From contig NZ_JAACFS010000022.1 in assembly GCF_029051645.1 (NCBI RefSeq), positions 1 to 64,000 on the forward strand: a stretch of 64,000 bases of DNA, given 5' to 3'. Origin of the DNA: Bradyrhizobium sp. CSA112 (lineage in GTDB: Bacteria; Pseudomonadota; Alphaproteobacteria; Rhizobiales; Xanthobacteraceae). Below, piece by piece: positions 54,436 through 63,237 of this stretch (positions within the stretch are counted from its first letter, which is position 1; each line of letters begins with the position of its first letter). The notes under the pieces are model-generated. The model saw only the letters and a list, made by a program, of their open reading frames with translations, made no database searches and was not told where the DNA came from. A program made the translations under genes and the position numbers.

Positions 54436-56204
54436 GTTGATCCCGCGTAAGTCATATCGATGAGGTACTTTTGCATGTCCCAGGCGCCGGTCGGACAACG
54501 CTCGGCGCACAGCCCGCAGTGCAGGCAGACGTCCTCGTCCTTCACCATGACACGGCCGGTCTTGAGGCCCTCGGCAACATAGAGCGCCTGGTCGGGGCGC
54601 GGCGAGGGCGCCTTCAGCCTCTGCCTGAGGTCCTCTTCCTCGCCATTCTCTGTGAACGTGATGCAGTCCATCGGGCAGATGTCGACGCAGGCGTCGCATT
54701 CGATGCAGGCAGGCGCCGAGAACACGGTCTGCACGTCGCAGTTCAGGCAGCGCTGCGCCTCGCCGAGCGCGAGCTTGACGTCATAGCCGAGCTCGACCTC
54801 GGCCTTGATGTCCTTCAGCGCGATCACCTTGTCGCGATGCGGCACCTTGTAACGCTTGTCGCCGGAGATGTCGTTGTCGTAGCTCCACTCGTGGATGCCC
54901 ATCTTCTGCGAAAAGACTTGCACTTCGGGCAGCGGGCGCTCGGTGATGTCTTCGCCCGAGATCATCTTGTGGATCGACAGCGCAGCGTCGTGGCCGTGCG
55001 CCACCGCCCAGATGATGTTCTTCGGGCCGAACGCCGCGTCGCCGCCGAAGAACACTTTTGGATTGGTCGAGACAAAGGTTTTCGTATCGACCTGCGGCAT
55101 GTTCCACTTGTCGAACTCGATGCCGCAGTCACGCTCGATCCACGGGAACGCGTTCTCCTGGCCGACCGCGACCAGCACGTCGTCGCAGGGGATGGTCTGG
55201 TCGGGTTCGCCCGAGGGCACCAGATTGCGACGGCCGTTGGCGTCGTATTCGGCCTTCACCTTCTGGAAGGTGACGCCGATGAGCTTGCCGCCGACATGCT
55301 TGAATGCCACCGGCACCATGTAATTGAGGATCGGAATATCCTCGTGAAGGGCGTCTTCCTTTTCCCAGGGGCTCGCTTTCATTTCCTCGAAGCCGGAACG
55401 CACGATCACTTTCACATCTTGGCCGCCGAGGCGGCGCGCGGTGCGGCAGCAATCCATCGCCGTGTTGCCGCCGCCGAGCACGATGACGCGGCGGCCGATC
55501 TTCTCGACATGGCCGAATGAGACGGATGCCAGCCATTCGATGCCGATATGGATGTTGCTGGCTGCTTCCTTGCGGCCGGGGATGTCGAGTTCGCGGCCGC
55601 GCGGTGCGCCGGAGCCGATGAAGATCGCGTCGTAATTTTCGTTGAGCAGCTTTTTCAGGCTGTCGATGCGATGCCCGCCCTTGAACTCGACGCCGAGGTT
55701 GAGGATGTAATCGGTCTCCTCGTCGATGACGGTGTCCGGCAGGCGGAACTTGGGAATCTGGCTCCGCATCATGCCGCCCGCCTTGGGATCGGCATCGAAC
55801 ACGGTGCAGTGATAGCCGAGCGGTGCGAGGTCGCGCGCCACCGTCAGCGAGGCGGGACCGCCGCCGACCAGCGCGATGCGCTTGCCGTTCTTCGCAAGCG
55901 GCTTCGGCATCCGGTGCTTAACGTCGTCCTTGAAGTCGGCGGCAACGCGCTTCAGGCGGCAGATCGCAACCGGGTTTTCCTCGACGCGGCCGCGGCGGCA
56001 CGCCGGTTCGCACGGACGGTCGCAGGTGCGTCCCAGGATTCCGGGAAACACGTTCGATTTCCAATTGATCATGTAGGCGTCGCTGTAACGCCCCTCGGCA
56101 ATCAGTCGGATGTACTCGGGAACTGGCGTATGTGCGGGGCAGGCCCATTGGCAATCGACCACTTTGTGAAAGTAGTCTGGCGCCGAGATATCAGTCGGTT
56201 TCAT
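54405..56204 (-). CDS. GltD-like NAD(P)H oxidoreductase with C-terminal ferredoxin domain
   Basis: This 599-aa flavoprotein has the N-terminal Fe-S segment of glutamate-synthase small subunits (CQWACPAHTPVPEYIRLI, then CDRPCEPACRRGRVE), an FAD site RIALVGGGPASLTVARDLA (about 108) and a second dinucleotide site RRVIVLGGGNTAMDCCRTAR (about 240). A two-cluster ferredoxin-like tail follows, with CIECDACVDICPMDC and CLHCGLCAERCP (about 510-580). It heads the operon with korA and korB. I infer that it passes electrons between KorAB and NAD(P). No glutamate synthase large subunit is nearby, so a GltD role is unlikely. Confidence 0.88.
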   Translation of the reverse strand: MKPTDISAPDYFHKVVDCQWACPAHTPVPEYIRLIAEGRYSDAYMINWKSNVFPGILGRTCDRPCEPACRRGRVEENPVAICRLKRVAADFKDDVKHRMPKPLAKNGKRIALVGGGPASLTVARDLAPLGYHCTVFDADPKAGGMMRSQIPKFRLPDTVIDEETDYILNLGVEFKGGHRIDSLKKLLNENYDAIFIGSGAPRGRELDIPGRKEAASNIHIGIEWLASVSFGHVEKIGRRVIVLGGGNTAMDCCRTARRLGGQDVKVIVRSGFEEMKASPWEKEDALHEDIPILNYMVPVAFKHVGGKLIGVTFQKVKAEYDANGRRNLVPSGEPDQTIPCDDVLVAVGQENAFPWIERDCGIEFDKWNMPQVDTKTFVSTNPKVFFGGDAAFGPKNIIWAVAHGHDAALSIHKMISGEDITERPLPEVQVFSQKMGIHEWSYDNDISGDKRYKVPHRDKVIALKDIKAEVELGYDVKLALGEAQRCLNCDVQTVFSAPACIECDACVDICPMDCITFTENGEEEDLRQRLKAPSPRPDQALYVAEGLKTGRVMVKDEDVCLHCGLCAERCPTGAWDMQKYLIDMTYAGSTCQSKARSAA

Positions 56205-56508
56205 TCCTACCTTGTCCGCGCAAGCTTAGGAAACGCGGCCTTATTTTGCCTGCGAACGCTTAACGAGCGTTCTTGTGGTTTTTGAATTGGATCATAGGCT
56301 TATCTTATTAGAGCCATTCCAGACGCGGCACACAAGCCAATTTTGCGGGATCACCAGCTTTCACTGCATGGGAGCTTGGACTTAGCGTCGTAGCGTTAAT
56401 GTGGCGGTGCAGCATGTGCAGTGCAGCTTGGTTGAGCGGTTCCGCCTGCAAACGCGATGCGTTCGAGCGCATCGCGCGGAGAAATGTACGCAAGGTGAGT
56501 TGATGTGC
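56205..56508. promoter_or_regulatory. Leader region of the kor operon
   Basis: The gap of 304 bases holds the kor promoter. Two candidate protein sites are seen: the palindrome GAACGCT-TAACG-AGCGTTC (56254-56272), about 50 bases ahead of the start, and an FNR/FixK-like TTGAATTGGATCAT (56282-56295). No gene is seen. Confidence 0.35.
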
Positions 56509-57708
56509 TCAGATCAGCCGCAGAATTGCGCCGGTCGTCCCCAGCAGGACGACGACGATCCATGGCGGCAGTTTCCAAACCGTGAGCAGCAGGAAGCCGG
56601 CGAGCGCCACGGCGAAATCGCGCGGCGTGAACACGGCGCTGGTCCATACCGGGTTGTACAGCGCCGCCCCAAGTATGCCGACGACGGCCGCATTGGTGCC
56701 GCGCATGGCGGCTTGCGCCATGGGGCGCAGACGTAGCGCGTCCCAGAACGGCAGCATGCCATAGACCAGCAATAGGCCCGGCAGAGACAACGCGACGAGC
56801 GCAATCACCGCGCCGGCGAGGCCATTGGGAGCGGGGCCCGTGACAGCGCCGAGATAGGCCGCAAAGGTGAATAGCGGTCCAGGCACGGCTTGCGCCATGC
56901 CGTAGCCGGCGAGGAAATCAGCATTGCTGACCCAGCCCGGCGTCACGACTTCTGCCTGCAACAGCGGCAGCACGACATGGCCGCCGCCGAACACGAGGGA
57001 GCCGGAACGATAAAACGCGTCGAACAGGGCAAGGCCCTGCGAGCCGGTCCTTACGGCCACCAGTGGCGTGACCAGGAACAGCACTGCGAAAAGCACGAGT
57101 GCGATTACGCCAACGCGAGGCGAAACCGAGAATCCGAGTTGGCCGGTCAGCGCCGGCCCGTCGCCGCGGCACAGCCAAAGCCCGGCCACCGCCCCAAGCG
57201 CGATGGCGCCGATCTGCCCGAACGATCCGCCGACGAAAACCACGATCGCAACCGCCGCAAGCGCGATCGCAGCCCGTGCTCGATCCGGCGTCAGGCTGTT
57301 TGCCATGCCCCAGATCGCTTGCGCGACCACGGCAACCGCGACCAGCTTCAGGCCGTGAAGGATACCCTCGGCGAAGGGGCCGGTGAGGGCGGTTGCGCCG
57401 AGCGCGAAGGCGAACATGATGAGGGCGGAGGGCATGGTGAAGGCGAACCACGCCGCCAATCCGCCAATCAGGCCGTTGCCGTGCAGGATGCCGAGCGTGA
57501 AACCCACCTGGCTGGAAGCCGGTCCCGGCAGGAACTGGCAGAGCGCAACGACGTCGGCGTAGCTGCTTTCGCTGAGCCATTTCCGCCGCTCGACGAATTC
57601 TGCCCTGAAGTAACCGAGATGCGCGATCGGCCCGCCGAACGATGTGAGGCCGAGCTTGAGGAAGGCGGCGAAAATCTCGGCGATACTGCGCGCGGACTTT
57701 TCCGCCAT
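56509..57708 (-). CDS. chrA: Chromate efflux transporter, ChrA family
   Basis: This 399-aa inner-membrane protein has two homologous CHR domains, each with about five to six helices. The first domain reads LKLGLTSFGGPIAHLGYFRA, then VVALCQFLPGPASSQVGF; the second FGGGHVVLPLLQAEVV, then YGMAQAVPGPLFTFAAYLG. It exports chromate, or acts as a general anion exporter. I choose 57708 over 57723 since GGAG lies 9 bases upstream of it. It stands alone. Chromate resistance genes are often on mobile elements, but I see no sign of mobility here. Confidence 0.93.
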   Translation of the reverse strand: MAEKSARSIAEIFAAFLKLGLTSFGGPIAHLGYFRAEFVERRKWLSESSYADVVALCQFLPGPASSQVGFTLGILHGNGLIGGLAAWFAFTMPSALIMFAFALGATALTGPFAEGILHGLKLVAVAVVAQAIWGMANSLTPDRARAAIALAAVAIVVFVGGSFGQIGAIALGAVAGLWLCRGDGPALTGQLGFSVSPRVGVIALVLFAVLFLVTPLVAVRTGSQGLALFDAFYRSGSLVFGGGHVVLPLLQAEVVTPGWVSNADFLAGYGMAQAVPGPLFTFAAYLGAVTGPAPNGLAGAVIALVALSLPGLLLVYGMLPFWDALRLRPMAQAAMRGTNAAVVGILGAALYNPVWTSAVFTPRDFAVALAGFLLLTVWKLPPWIVVVLLGTTGAILRLI

Positions 57709-58192
57709 GCATCTCAACTCCATTGTCGGCTGAAGATACCGGGAACCCGCAAGGTCACCAAGCGCATCCTCAGCCGATTAGTCGCCCCGCACCCGGAAGA
57801 TGAAGGAGCCCTTCCAGGCGGTCATCACACATCTGAGAGAGAACATCAGCAACGTAATTGAAAGCGATGTGAGAGACTTCAGCGGAAGTTCTCACCCGCC
57901 TTATCAGGGCCTTCGACCATTAGGAGAAGAAGAATCGAAGCCGCGTCGCGCAGGCACTGGCCGGGCCCGCTTCGAACCGAGCAGCTTTTGCCAGAGGGTA
58001 AATCCGGGCCATCGGTTTACACGACATTGCGTTAACAGCGCCTTCATTGGTGGTCGCTTACCGGCGGCGTATTCGACGCATGCCATTTGGAACGGCCAGC
58101 ACAGCGCTGTATCAGGGATTCCTGTCGTGCCGCGCCAGCCGGTTCGGATGGCCGCCCAAGCTCTCCGCGCCAATCGGTAGCAGCGAAAGTGT
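57709..58192. other. Gap of about 480 bases, nothing assigned
   Basis: Between chrA and the end of the pqq operon. Short frames on both strands show no protein-like pattern and their codon use is unlike that of the neighbours. I see no repeat or RNA gene I can support; it should hold the chrA promoter and the pqq-operon terminator. Confidence 0.4.
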
Positions 58193-58858
58193 TTAGCCGA
58201 TATCGCTCTTCGAAAGATCCCACAACAAGCGGTAGATCCCGCTCGAGATCGTCAGCGGCTTCAATGCGATATTGCCGCTGAAGCGCAGCATTGCCGCGGG
58301 CAACGCGCCGGTATCGGTAGCATCGATCAGGACGAACCAGTCGCCGGCGCCGGGATTGGGCGCGGAAGGATCGTCGGTGATCGGCTTTGACAGCGCCGGG
58401 TCACTCTCGATCAAATGCAGGGAGATGATGCCGTCGAGCTGCGCGGGATCGAGTTGCTCGGCGAGTGCGGCGCGCAATTTGTCCTCGCCGCCGGGCGAGG
58501 GACGCAGCCTGACGATGCCGAGCGCTGCGCCGCGTCCGGTGCCGCGGCTGACCGTGATGCGCGCAACCGCCCGGATCATGTTCTGGAAGCGCGCAATGTT
58601 GGCCATCGACCACGCCGTCTGGTTCGCCAGCGCGGCGCGATAGGCCGGGCTGTCCAGCACCTCGAAGGTCTCGGTGGAATAGAGGCTGAGATATTTCGGA
58701 TTGCCGTCATGCGCGACATAGCGGCGGGCTTCGAGGAAACCGTCGATCGCCACGCGCTCTTCGAGATGTTCGCGGTCGTACCAGCGATTGAATTCAGCTT
58801 CGTGCGCGGCGTCGATGTTCATCGACGTCAGCAGCATGCCTTTTCCGGCCATCGGCAT
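58193..58858 (-). CDS. Hypothetical protein with dimeric alpha/beta-barrel-like halves
   Basis: This 221-aa soluble protein begins MPMAGKGMLLTSMNIDAAHE and reads FNRWYDREHLEERVAIDGF (about residue 24), the HxxxR-like pattern of small EthD/monooxygenase-type ferredoxin-fold domains. The second half (about 120-200) looks like another copy. Such folds hold small aromatic or lipid ligands or act as cofactor-free enzymes; the substrate is unknown. GGAAAC lies ahead of the ATG, 11 bases past the proline-iminopeptidase stop. It is the last gene of the pqq run and may not share its role. Confidence 0.75.
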   Translation of the reverse strand: MPMAGKGMLLTSMNIDAAHEAEFNRWYDREHLEERVAIDGFLEARRYVAHDGNPKYLSLYSTETFEVLDSPAYRAALANQTAWSMANIARFQNMIRAVARITVSRGTGRGAALGIVRLRPSPGGEDKLRAALAEQLDPAQLDGIISLHLIESDPALSKPITDDPSAPNPGAGDWFVLIDATDTGALPAAMLRFSGNIALKPLTISSGIYRLLWDLSKSDIG

Positions 58859-58869
58859 TTTCTTGTTTC

Positions 58870-59856
58870 CTATTTGCCAGTTCTGGAAGCCATGTCCGCG
58901 ATCGCCTTCATCACGGCGTCGCGGACGCCGGGATCGTACAGCGTATGGCCGGCGCCCTCGACGAAACGGATTTCGGCTTGCTGCCACACGGCAGCAAGCG
59001 CATGCGAGGTCGCAGGCGGGCACAGCAGGTCATAGCGGCCCTGCACGATGATGCCGGGGATGCCGGTGAGGCTATCCGCTTCACGCAACAACTGGTTCGG
59101 CTGCATGAAGCAGTCATTGGCGAAGTAGTGCGCTTCCATGAACGGCGTCGTCGGCAGGCCTCTCGATGAATTGAGCGTCGCCAGATCGAGGCGTGTGCGA
59201 TTTGGCGTGTGTTCGGAAAGGATACGTTCGGTTTCGCCCCAGGCCCGCGCGGCGGGAATATGCACGTCAGGATTGGGGTCGAGGATGCGGCGGAAATAGG
59301 CCTGGATCGGTTGTGTGCGTTCGTCTTCCGGCAACACGCTCATGAAGTCGTCATAAAGACCGGGATAAAATCGCGGCAACACCTTGAGAAAACCGTCTTC
59401 GATTTCCTCTGATGTGCCGAGGAAAGTGGCGCGCAGCACGATGCCGGTGACGCGATTAGGATGGGCCTCTGCATACGCCAGCGCGAGCGTCGCTCCCCAG
59501 GAGCCGCCGACGATCATCCAGCGTTCGAAACCGAATTTTTCGCGGATCGCTTCCATGTCCGCGATCAGATGCGGCAGGGTGTTGGCTTCGCGGCCGCCCT
59601 TGGGGCGGCTGCGCCCCGCACCGCGCTGGTCGAACAGCACCGCATGGAAGCGTTCGGGATCGAACAATCGGCGATGGTCCGGCTGGCAGCCGCTGCCGGG
59701 TCCGCCATGCAGATAGACCGCGGGAACGCCGCCTGGCCGGCCGACGCTTTCGACGTAGATATCGTGACCGTCGCTGACCGCGAACTGCTCCGACGTCAGC
59801 GGCGCAAACGGATCGGCGGGTTTGATGGATTTGCCGGCGTCGGCGTCAGGCGCCAT
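58870..59856 (-). CDS. pip: Proline iminopeptidase-like alpha/beta hydrolase
   Basis: This 328-aa enzyme has the oxyanion motif HGGPGSGCQ (about residue 50), the nucleophile Ser in GGSWGATLALAYAEAHP (about 120), the Asp in QGRYDLLCPP (about 280) and the His in GAGHTLYDPG (about 308). It resembles prolyl aminopeptidases that remove N-terminal proline. The ATG at 59856 overlaps the pqqE end by 11 bases, so it is co-translated with the pqq genes. A role in clearing the leader peptide of PqqA is conceivable but unproven; a housekeeping role is equally open. Confidence 0.88.
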   Translation of the reverse strand: MAPDADAGKSIKPADPFAPLTSEQFAVSDGHDIYVESVGRPGGVPAVYLHGGPGSGCQPDHRRLFDPERFHAVLFDQRGAGRSRPKGGREANTLPHLIADMEAIREKFGFERWMIVGGSWGATLALAYAEAHPNRVTGIVLRATFLGTSEEIEDGFLKVLPRFYPGLYDDFMSVLPEDERTQPIQAYFRRILDPNPDVHIPAARAWGETERILSEHTPNRTRLDLATLNSSRGLPTTPFMEAHYFANDCFMQPNQLLREADSLTGIPGIIVQGRYDLLCPPATSHALAAVWQQAEIRFVEGAGHTLYDPGVRDAVMKAIADMASRTGK

Positions 59857-61054
59857 GCTCGCCTTCAGTCTCCAGCGTGCCGCCGGCGAAATTGCGGTAG
59901 AGGAAGCGGTCCTGGTGCGCGGCGGCCTCACGCTCGGCTTGTTTGAAAATCTCCTCATGCCGCGGCGACAGCGTGCAGGCCGGATCGGTATTGCCGGCAT
60001 CGCCGGTCAGCGCAAAGGCCTGGCAGCGGCAGCCGCCGAAATCGATTTCCCTGAACTCGCAACTCTTGCACGGCTCCTTCATCCAGCCGGTGCCGCGATA
60101 GCGGTTGAAGGCCTCGGAATGTTGCCAGATCCAGGCGATCGAATGATTGGAGCGTACGGATTCGAATTCGAGCCCGGTGATGCTTTCCGCCGCATGGCAG
60201 GGCAGGACCTTGCCGGCAGGGGAGATATTGAAGAACTGCCGGCCCCAGCCGCCCATGCATTTCTTCGGCCGCAGCGCGTAATAGTCCGGCACCACATAGT
60301 CGATGGCGAGAATGCCCTTCAGGCGTGTCGCGGCCTCCTCGACAATGCGGCTGGACTCCTCGATCTGCTCGAGCGTCGGCATCAAGGCGGCGCGGTTCTT
60401 CAAGGCCCAGCCGTAATACTGGACGTTGGCGACCTCGAGCCGGTCGGCGTCGAGATCGACCGCCATCTGGATGATATCCTGGAGCTGATGCAGGTTCTGG
60501 CGGTGCATGACCGCGTTCACCGTCAGCGGCAGGTCGAGCTCGCGCGTCCATTTCGCGGCTTCGATCTTTTTCTCATGCGCGTTTTTCAGTCCGGCGACGC
60601 GATCGGCCACCATGGGCTCGTTGCCCTGGAAACTGATCTGCACATGGCAGAGCCCCGCATCGGCCAGTGCGGAAAGTTTTTCCTTTGTCAGCAGCACCGC
60701 TGATGTAATGAGATTGCTGTACAGCCCGACGTCGGTCGCATGCTGCACCAGCTCCACCAGGTCCTTGCGCGCTGTCGGCTCGCCGCCCGAGAAATGGATC
60801 TGCAGCACGCCGATTTCGGCGAGTTCGCTTAAGACCTTCTTCCATTCTTCGGTCGTCAGTTCGCTGCCACCACGGTCGAGTTCGATCGGGTTCGAGCAAT
60901 AGGGGCATTGCAGCGGGCAGCGGTGCGTCAGCTCGGCGAGCACGGCGAGGGGAATGCCGAACGTTTCCGCGGTCGAACGTTGCGATTCCAGAACCGCGAG
61001 CCCGTCGCTGGGCGCGGTGCCGGCTGCTTTGCCATCGGCGAGAATGTCGCTCAT
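59846..61054 (-). CDS. pqqE: PqqE, radical SAM enzyme of PQQ synthesis
   Basis: PqqE (402 aa) makes the Glu-Tyr carbon-carbon link in PqqA. The radical SAM cluster is CPLQCPYC (about residue 45), followed by IHFSGGEPTARKDL. The C-terminal SPASM cysteines are in KPKKCMGGWG-like, CKSCEFREIDFGGCRCQAFA (about 330-350) and DPACTLSPRH. Its start overlaps the pqqD end by 4 bases. It works with PqqD, which holds the peptide. Confidence 0.96.
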   Translation of the reverse strand: MSDILADGKAAGTAPSDGLAVLESQRSTAETFGIPLAVLAELTHRCPLQCPYCSNPIELDRGGSELTTEEWKKVLSELAEIGVLQIHFSGGEPTARKDLVELVQHATDVGLYSNLITSAVLLTKEKLSALADAGLCHVQISFQGNEPMVADRVAGLKNAHEKKIEAAKWTRELDLPLTVNAVMHRQNLHQLQDIIQMAVDLDADRLEVANVQYYGWALKNRAALMPTLEQIEESSRIVEEAATRLKGILAIDYVVPDYYALRPKKCMGGWGRQFFNISPAGKVLPCHAAESITGLEFESVRSNHSIAWIWQHSEAFNRYRGTGWMKEPCKSCEFREIDFGGCRCQAFALTGDAGNTDPACTLSPRHEEIFKQAEREAAAHQDRFLYRNFAGGTLETEGEHGA

Positions 61055-61362
61055 GACGTCTGCTCACGCGCTTCGGTCAGAAAACCCTTGTCGGCGAGGT
61101 CCTGCAGCATCGCAATGACGTCGGTGGCAATCGCCTCGCGGGGAGCTGTGTACTTGACGGTAAGCTGGTCGATCATGTCGGCAACGCTGCGCACGCCGTC
61201 GCAAAGCTGCAGCACCTCGACCGCGATCTCGTCCGGCGCCAGCACGCGCTCCGGCGCCAGGATCACCCAGACCTGCCGCGTCTCATCGAACTTCAGCCGG
61301 GCGTGCCGCGGCAATTTCGGCCGGCTCGCCTCGCTGACACTGATGTTGCGGCTCAAAGCCAT
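61051..61362 (-). CDS. pqqD: PqqD, PqqA-binding chaperone
   Basis: PqqD (103 aa) binds PqqA and presents it to PqqE. It is of normal length, with PKLPRHARLKFDETRQVWVI near the start, then LAPERVLAPDEIAVEVLQLC and a winged-helix-like end VIAMLQDLADKGFL. It follows pqqC after 6 bases and overlaps pqqE by 4 bases. Confidence 0.94.
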   Translation of the reverse strand: MALSRNISVSEASRPKLPRHARLKFDETRQVWVILAPERVLAPDEIAVEVLQLCDGVRSVADMIDQLTVKYTAPREAIATDVIAMLQDLADKGFLTEAREQTS

Positions 61363-61368
61363 CGATCG

Positions 61369-62148
61369 CTAGTCTCCTTTGGGCACGAACGCACCGGGCG
61401 GAATGTGGCCCTCGACATAGGCATGATACAGCGCGTCGAGCTGAACCCATAGCACATTAGTCTTGAAGATCAGCGCGTTGCAGACCGCCTCGCGCTCCGC
61501 CGGCGTCCTCGCCTTGGCCTTGACGTATTCCAGCGCGAAGCCCGCGTCGCGCGGGGCCTGCGTCAGACGGCGGCTGAAATAGCTCATGATATCGGGATTG
61601 ACGAAATCATAGTGCTGCAGCATCCCCGAGATGCGCTCCTCATGCAGGTTCGGCGCGAACAGTTCCGTGAGCGAGGAGGCGATGGCTTCCAACGGCGTCT
61701 TGTCGCGGCAGAAATGCACGTAGGCTTCCACCGCAAACCGTGTCGCGGGCAGGATGCCTTCGGTCGATTCCACATAGGCGCTGTCGAGCCCGAGGCCCTC
61801 GGTCAGCTTCAGCCAGCGCTCGATACCGCCTTCGGAGCCGATATCGCCGTCGTGATCCTCGATGCGGTGCCGCCATTCGATCCTTGTGCCGCGGTCGCGG
61901 AACCGCGAGATCACCATCGCGTCCTTCAGCGGGATCGTGCTCTGGTAAAAGTAGCGGTTCAGCGCCCAGGCCTGCACCTGTCCCTTGTTGAGCTTGCCGC
62001 CGTGCAGCAGCCGGTGGAACGGATGCAGATTGTGATAGCGCGTCGCACCGATGTGGCGGAGCATCGCTTCGAGCTCATCGGCATTGTTGAGCGTGATGCC
62101 CTTGCCGATCGATAGCGCGGTCATTCCGCTGGTAGGCACGACATTCAC
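61369..62148 (-). CDS. pqqC: PqqC, pyrroloquinoline-quinone synthase
   Basis: PqqC (259 aa) does the last cofactor-free oxygen-dependent ring closure and oxidation to PQQ. The family stretch YHNLHPFHRLLHGGKLNKGQ, then VQAWALNRYFYQSTIPLKDA and WRHRIEDHDG, holds the active-site His, Tyr and Arg residues. The start overlaps the pqqB stop by 4 bases. Confidence 0.95.
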   Translation of the reverse strand: MNVVPTSGMTALSIGKGITLNNADELEAMLRHIGATRYHNLHPFHRLLHGGKLNKGQVQAWALNRYFYQSTIPLKDAMVISRFRDRGTRIEWRHRIEDHDGDIGSEGGIERWLKLTEGLGLDSAYVESTEGILPATRFAVEAYVHFCRDKTPLEAIASSLTELFAPNLHEERISGMLQHYDFVNPDIMSYFSRRLTQAPRDAGFALEYVKAKARTPAEREAVCNALIFKTNVLWVQLDALYHAYVEGHIPPGAFVPKGD

Positions 62149-63074
62149 AGCGTGATCTCCGTTCCATCGGCTGGAATCTGCCAGCCCGCCTGCTCCAGTG
62201 CCTTTCGCTCTTCCGAGCCATGCAACAGGGCAGGGTTGGAGTTGTTGATATGGAAGAACACCTTGCGGCCGATGTCGAGGCCGGCAAGGCTCGCGATCGC
62301 ACCCTGATCACCCGACATCGAAATGTGGCCCATGCTCTGTCCCGTCTTGGTGCCGAGGCCGGCTGCGATCAATTCGTCGTCGCGCCACACCGTGCCGTCG
62401 AAGAAGACCAGCGCGGCGCCCGCCAGGCGCGATTTGAGATCGTCGGTCACCCGCGCGCAGGCGGCCAGGAAGTAAAAATACCTGCCGCTTTCCTTGTCCA
62501 GAATGCGAAGTCCGAGCGTGTCGCCCGCGCTGTCGCCGCCGGTCGGATGCGCCTTGCCTTCGAGATACCACGCGCCCTTGCCGGGAACCGCGAAGGCGAG
62601 GATTTCCATGCCGGATGGCGAGCCGTCGGGCAGGGCCGGCTCGAACGCCCTATCGACCTCGATCGGCCGCCGCTTCACGTTGTTTTCGCCCAGCACGTTA
62701 AAGATGCTGTTGGATCGCAAAATCGCAAGGACCCGCTCGTGGGCGTAGAGCGTGAAGGGCGAACCCTCGCGCATCGACAACAGCCCTGCGACCGCATCGA
62801 TTTCACCATTGGTCAGGATGACGCCGGCGATGGGGCTGTGCCTGAGCTGGCCTGCCCTGGGGTGAAGCTGCGGCGTGGCAATGAGCTGCTGACGGAGGTC
62901 GGGAGAGGCGTTGACGAGGTACCAGTGCTCGCCGTCGGCGCTGACCGCGATCGAGGCCTGGCTACTCTGCAATTCCTGATTTTCGCTTCGTGCTTTTCGG
63001 CACACCGCACATCCGCAGTTCCACTGCGGAACGCCACCGCCTGCCGCGGCGCCCAGGACGACGACGCGAAGCAT
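62145..63074 (-). CDS. pqqB: PqqB, metallo-hydrolase of PQQ synthesis
   Basis: PqqB (309 aa) is a metallo-beta-lactamase-fold oxidase or hydroxylase of the PQQ path. The start reads MLRVVVLGAAAGGGVPQWNC followed by GCAVCRKAR, and the end has FHINNSNPALLHGSEER. The ATG at 63074 is preceded by AGGAGACGGATC, so the longer frame to 63170 is disregarded. It lies 163 bases after pqqA, across a structured spacer. Confidence 0.95.
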   Translation of the reverse strand: MLRVVVLGAAAGGGVPQWNCGCAVCRKARSENQELQSSQASIAVSADGEHWYLVNASPDLRQQLIATPQLHPRAGQLRHSPIAGVILTNGEIDAVAGLLSMREGSPFTLYAHERVLAILRSNSIFNVLGENNVKRRPIEVDRAFEPALPDGSPSGMEILAFAVPGKGAWYLEGKAHPTGGDSAGDTLGLRILDKESGRYFYFLAACARVTDDLKSRLAGAALVFFDGTVWRDDELIAAGLGTKTGQSMGHISMSGDQGAIASLAGLDIGRKVFFHINNSNPALLHGSEERKALEQAGWQIPADGTEITL

Positions 63075-63142
63075 GATCCGTCTCCTGGAAACTCGAAAAA
63101 CCTGCGATACAAACCCGGGCGCTAAGCCCCGAGGACAAACAG

Positions 63143-63215
63143 CACGCGGTGGACCCCGATTTTGCGACACGTCTTCCCGTTCGGGAACGTATCTGCCCGG
63201 CGGTCCACCTGCGTG
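63143..63215 (-). promoter_or_regulatory. Nested hairpin structure between pqqA and pqqB
   Basis: An outer stem pairs 63143-63155 (CACGCGGTGGACC) with 63202-63215 (GGTCCACC-T-GCGTG), 13 pairs with one bulged T. An inner hairpin, TTCCCG-TT-CGGGAA, lies at 63174-63187. It starts 23 bases after the pqqA stop. It may stabilise the pqqA message or attenuate read-through into pqqB. Confidence 0.6.
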
Positions 63216-63237
63216 AGAAGTGAAATTGCGCTACCGC

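Noticed and set aside
57901..57990. TTCGAACC-like stretch resembling a tRNA T-loop
   Set aside because: No matching acceptor stem, anticodon arm or CCA end could be built around it.
57800..58180. Possible 126-aa gene on the plus strand and 89-aa gene on the minus strand
   Set aside because: Neither shows a start site, a domain pattern or neighbour-like codon use.
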